This document shows, piece after piece, positions 7,770 to 9,515 of a stretch of 9,515 bases of DNA (position 1 is the first letter of the stretch; each line of letters opens with the position of its first letter). The DNA is from Spirochaetaceae bacterium (GTDB lineage: Bacteria; Spirochaetota; Spirochaetia; Treponematales; Treponemataceae): the NCBI GenBank assembly GCA_031290725.1, contig JAITMZ010000172.1, forward strand, positions 1 to 9,515, given 5' to 3'. The position numbers were made by a program, and so were the translations under genes. The notes below the pieces were generated by a model. That model was not told the DNA's origin. It saw nothing but the letters and a program-made list of their open reading frames with translations, and ran no database searches.

Positions 7770-8093
7770 CTACACCCGTATCCCTATGGCCTCACGGATT
7801 GAATCCGTGAGGGTCTTTTTTCCCTCCAGATGCCCGTGGAGGCCGGGAATTTCCACAATCAGCGGATAGGTGCTTCTCCGCTGCCAGTCCAGGATTTCGT
7901 CTTCCAGCATCACCCCCACCGTCTCGGTCACGATCAGCACCTTGGGACGCTCCACCAGGGGCAGCTTGCCGCTTCCGGTGGCGTGGAAAAAAGCTTCCAG
8001 AGCCTCGTCACGATTCGCCGCGATGGTACCCCGCACTCCCGCCAGACCGAAGCCTAAAACCAGCTCCCGCTCACCGATAATGTAGTATTCCAT
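7770..8093 (-). CDS. atpF: V-type ATPase/ATP synthase subunit F (central stalk)
   Basis: Subunit F (107 aa from this start) is a small Rossmann-like protein that binds the D shaft in the rotor. The N-terminal strand and loop YYIIGERELVLGFGLAGVRG is the family signature, followed by NRDEALEAFFHATGSG and the second strand VLIVTETVGVMLEDEI. The third, YPLIVEIPG, completes the fold. I chose the ATG at 8093 because homologues normally begin just before the YY..IG strand. A GTG two codons upstream (8099) is also possible, and neither has a clear ribosome binding site. The gene starts 13 bases after the atpK stop (7 if the GTG is used). Its last codons contain a perfect palindrome, listed separately. 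Confidence 0.93.
   Translation of the reverse strand: MEYYIIGERELVLGFGLAGVRGTIAANRDEALEAFFHATGSGKLPLVERPKVLIVTETVGVMLEDEILDWQRRSTYPLIVEIPGLHGHLEGKKTLTDSIREAIGIRV
7790..7821 (+). terminator. Terminator-like palindrome inside the end of atpF
   Basis: CCTCACGGATT (7790-7800) and AATCCGTGAGG (7802-7812) are perfect 11-base inverted arms around one central base. As RNA this gives a 9-bp stem with a 5-base loop. On the + strand it is followed by GTC and six T residues (7816-7821), the form of an intrinsic terminator for transcription antisense to the operon. In the operon mRNA the same hairpin sits about 24 bases ahead of the atpE start codon. It lies in coding sequence for KTLTDSIREAIG. Confidence 0.45.
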
Positions 8094-8106
8094 GTCCACC
8101 GGGGGG

Positions 8107-8430
8107 TCAAAGGATGATCATCAACAGCGCCACTAGGAAGCCCCACAGACAGATACCCTCCGCCAGTCCCACATAGGGGATCGCCTTGCCGGCGAGCTCC
8201 GCATTTTCGCTGATCGCCCCCATAGCCGCTGCGCCGATCCGTCCCACGGCGATACCTCCCGCCAGGCACGAAATGCCCACCGCAATGGCCGCCGCGAAAT
8301 ACTTGGCGCTCCCGGCGGTAAATGCCGCCAGAGCCGATGGGGCACCGGATGTCCCCCCTTCCCCTTCTGCCGCGAAAAGCACCGCCGCGCCAATCAACAG
8401 GGACGCGGCACAGGTCAATTTCTTTTTCAT
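8107..8430 (-). CDS. atpK: V-type ATPase/ATP synthase subunit K (ring proteolipid)
   Basis: The 107-aa membrane proteolipid forms the rotating ion-carrying ring. The N-terminus MKKKLTCAASLLIGAAVLFA (residues 1-20) is signal-peptide-like, followed by a polar linker rich in Glu and Gly (to about 31). Two hydrophobic helices follow (about 42-71 and 84-107), joined by the polar loop SENAELAGK. This is a single hairpin, like F-type c, not the four-helix 16-kDa form. The ion-binding acid is most likely Glu91 in VGLAEGI. The segment lacks the glutamate-Ser/Thr and glutamine ligands seen in sodium-binding rings. I chose the ATG at 8430 because AGGAG lies 7 bases upstream; the ATG at 8436 is only 1 base from it. 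A longer open frame to 8508 would run through the hairpin spacer and is unlikely. Confidence 0.93.
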   Translation of the reverse strand: MKKKLTCAASLLIGAAVLFAAEGEGGTSGAPSALAAFTAGSAKYFAAAIAVGISCLAGGIAVGRIGAAAMGAISENAELAGKAIPYVGLAEGICLWGFLVALLMIIL

Positions 8431-8437
8431 GTCCATA

Positions 8438-8442
8438 CTCCT
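8438..8442 (-). promoter_or_regulatory. Ribosome binding site of atpK (AGGAG)
   Basis: AGGAG lies 7 bases before the ATG at 8430 and only 1 base before the alternative ATG at 8436, so it selects the 107-aa form. It begins 5 bases downstream of the hairpin at 8448-8478 and is left unpaired. Confidence 0.75.
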
Positions 8443-8447
8443 TATGG

Positions 8448-8478
8448 ACACCTCTAAAAACTGAAGTTTTTGAGGTGT
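8448..8478 (-). repeat. Inverted repeat 1 of the atpI-atpK spacer
   Basis: ACACCTC (8448-8454) pairs with GAGGTGT (8472-8478), and AAAAAC (8456-8461) with GTTTTT (8466-8471). This gives a 13-bp stem with one bulged base and a 4-base loop. In the mRNA its 3' foot is 5 bases from the atpK ribosome binding site. A stabilising or translation-enhancing role is inferred. Confidence 0.7.
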
Positions 8479-8490
8479 TCCGATTTTAAC

Positions 8491-8513
8491 CGCATTTACG
8501 ATATGCAAATGCG
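8491..8513 (-). repeat. Inverted repeat 2 of the atpI-atpK spacer
   Basis: CGCATTT (8491-8497) and AAATGCG (8507-8513) are perfect 7-base arms around a 9-base loop. It is the middle of three hairpins in the spacer, with no T tract typical of a terminator. Confidence 0.6.
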
Positions 8514-8516
8514 AAA

Positions 8517-8549
8517 CACATTGAAAAATCTAACCGAGTTTTCAATGTG
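8517..8549 (-). repeat. Inverted repeat 3, directly after the atpI stop
   Basis: CACATTGAAAA (8517-8527) and TTTTCAATGTG (8539-8549) are perfect 11-base arms around an 11-base loop, 3 bases beyond the atpI stop codon. The stem is AT-rich and only three T residues follow it in the mRNA. A partial attenuator or a 3'-end protector for the atpI message is possible. Confidence 0.7.
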
Positions 8550-8552
8550 CCC

Positions 8553-9515
8553 TTATGGCCTATAGGTAAACCTGAAAGGAATGAATTCCTTACCGGTTTC
8601 CGTAAAAAACTTTGAGAAAAATTCGTAGTACTGTAGACGGATCACTTGAATCGCCACGATCATCCCCTCCAGGAGGATAACCACGGCGTTCCCCGCGACG
8701 GTCACTAAAATACCGCTGGGGCTGGCGGCACCGCCGATCAAATCGGTCATGGTGAAGATGATAAAACCCAGCACCGCATGGGCCAGGGCAAAGGCACCCA
8801 CCCGCAGGAAACTCAGGGAATTGGAAAAATAGCTGGATATAATTTCCAGTACCTCCACTACCCCGTGGATCGCCGCCACCCCCAGGCCATCCTCGAAGAC
8901 CGGCCGCTCGCCCTCCACCAGGCGCTCCAGGGGTTCACCCAAAAACACGCCGCCCAGGCACAGCCCCATGACTGCCCAATCTGCGGGAGACACCGCATAC
9001 TTCCACACCGCTATCCGCACCGCCAGAGCGATGACATACCAGAAGAACAACGCTCCCGAAAGTCCGGTTTTCCCAAACAGGGCCTTGCCGAGGTGTTTCA
9101 GCGAAACCTGGTTGATGATGTTCACCACCAGTCCCGTGGAATTGATGATAAAGCCGATTCCCAAAGTGAAAATAAAAAAATAAAACACCCGGTGGATGGA
9201 ATCCGAGTTAGGCATCAGATGCAGAAAGGGGTACGTGGTACCGAACAGTCCGGCGACGGCTGACCCGATGAAGTCCAGCACATGATGATTGGAAAAAAAC
9301 TCACCGTTCAGAAACCCCATCACCGTACTGCTGCAACCGATCCCCACAAAAATCGGGGCGAATTTCTGCCAGGCTGCGAATTTTTTGATCACCCCCCGGC
9401 GCAGCAAAATTCCTATGCCCACGAACACCAGCCCCTGACCCACATCGCCGAACATTATCCCGAAGAGGAGGGTGAAAAAAATTGCCACCAGCGGCATGGG
9501 GTCGATGGTGCCGTA
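8553..9515 (-). CDS. atpI: V-type ATPase/ATP synthase subunit I, C-terminal membrane domain (5' end outside the window)
   Basis: Subunit I (equivalent to the eukaryotic a subunit) is the membrane stator that provides the ion half-channels beside the K ring. The visible 320 residues are the membrane domain. They open with the conserved YGTIDPMPLVAIFFTLLFGIMFGDVGQG region, given here in two parts: YGTIDPMPL and LLFGIMFGDVGQG. Several transmembrane helices follow. The penultimate helices contain SYFSNSLSFLRVGAFALAHA, whose Arg (codon 8802-8804) aligns with the essential channel arginine. The C-terminus RLQYYEFFSKFF...GKEFIPFRF is typical. The frame is open to the window edge, so the ATG at 9497 is internal and the N-terminal cytoplasmic half lies beyond. 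A 122-bp structured spacer separates it from atpK. Confidence 0.96.
   Translation of the reverse strand, partial: YGTIDPMPLVAIFFTLLFGIMFGDVGQGLVFVGIGILLRRGVIKKFAAWQKFAPIFVGIGCSSTVMGFLNGEFFSNHHVLDFIGSAVAGLFGTTYPFLHLMPNSDSIHRVFYFFIFTLGIGFIINSTGLVVNIINQVSLKHLGKALFGKTGLSGALFFWYVIALAVRIAVWKYAVSPADWAVMGLCLGGVFLGEPLERLVEGERPVFEDGLGVAAIHGVVEVLEIISSYFSNSLSFLRVGAFALAHAVLGFIIFTMTDLIGGAASPSGILVTVAGNAVVILLEGMIVAIQVIRLQYYEFFSKFFTETGKEFIPFRFTYRP

Noticed and set aside
8483..8488. TAAAAT on the - strand as a -10 box of an internal promoter for atpK
   Set aside because: The nearest -35-like TTGCAT is only about 14 bases away and no extended -10 is present; too weak to call, though an internal start remains possible.
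8431..8508. Longer atpK form starting at 8508
   Set aside because: The added 26 codons run through inverted repeats 1 and 2, and the AGGAG site fits only the ATG at 8430.

Overview
The window is ordinary, densely packed chromosomal DNA from a GC-rich bacterium. Its main content is a rotary V/A-type ATPase gene cluster. Bacterial V-type clusters in the order I-K-F-E-A-B-D, with no F-type genes beside them, are typical of spirochaetes. From memory, one of the two V-ATPase loci of Treponema pallidum has this kind of order. A Treponema-like spirochaete is therefore my best guess, but this is inference; no rRNA or other decisive marker is present.

Left part, + strand: the 3' part of a PfkB-family sugar/nucleoside kinase (3-878, start outside the window), then a 68-bp gap holding a good extended -10 promoter, then a complete RNase II/R-family exoribonuclease of 635 aa (947-2854). 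The promoter position predicts transcription starting at or within a base or two of the RNase ATG, so its mRNA may be leaderless.

Right part, - strand, read from right to left: atpI (5' end outside the window), a 122-bp spacer with three successive inverted repeats, atpK, atpF, atpE, atpA, atpB, atpD and finally a universal-stress-protein gene. From atpK onward the genes are separated by 3-13 bp or overlap by 4 bp (ATGA or GTGA), so they are almost certainly one operon with translational coupling. The usp gene overlaps the atpD stop and has its own strong ribosome binding site, so it belongs to the operon. The operon converges on the RNase gene across only 34 bp, with no clear terminator.

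Together A and B would form the catalytic head, D and F the central shaft, E part of the peripheral stalk, and I and K the membrane ion channel and ring. Subunit C and the small stalk subunit G/H are not in the visible part of the cluster. The most interesting non-coding signals are the tandem hairpins ahead of atpK, a terminator-like perfect palindrome inside the end of atpF, and a hairpin that would occlude the atpA ribosome binding site. I do not see a novel defence, mobile or biosynthetic system here.
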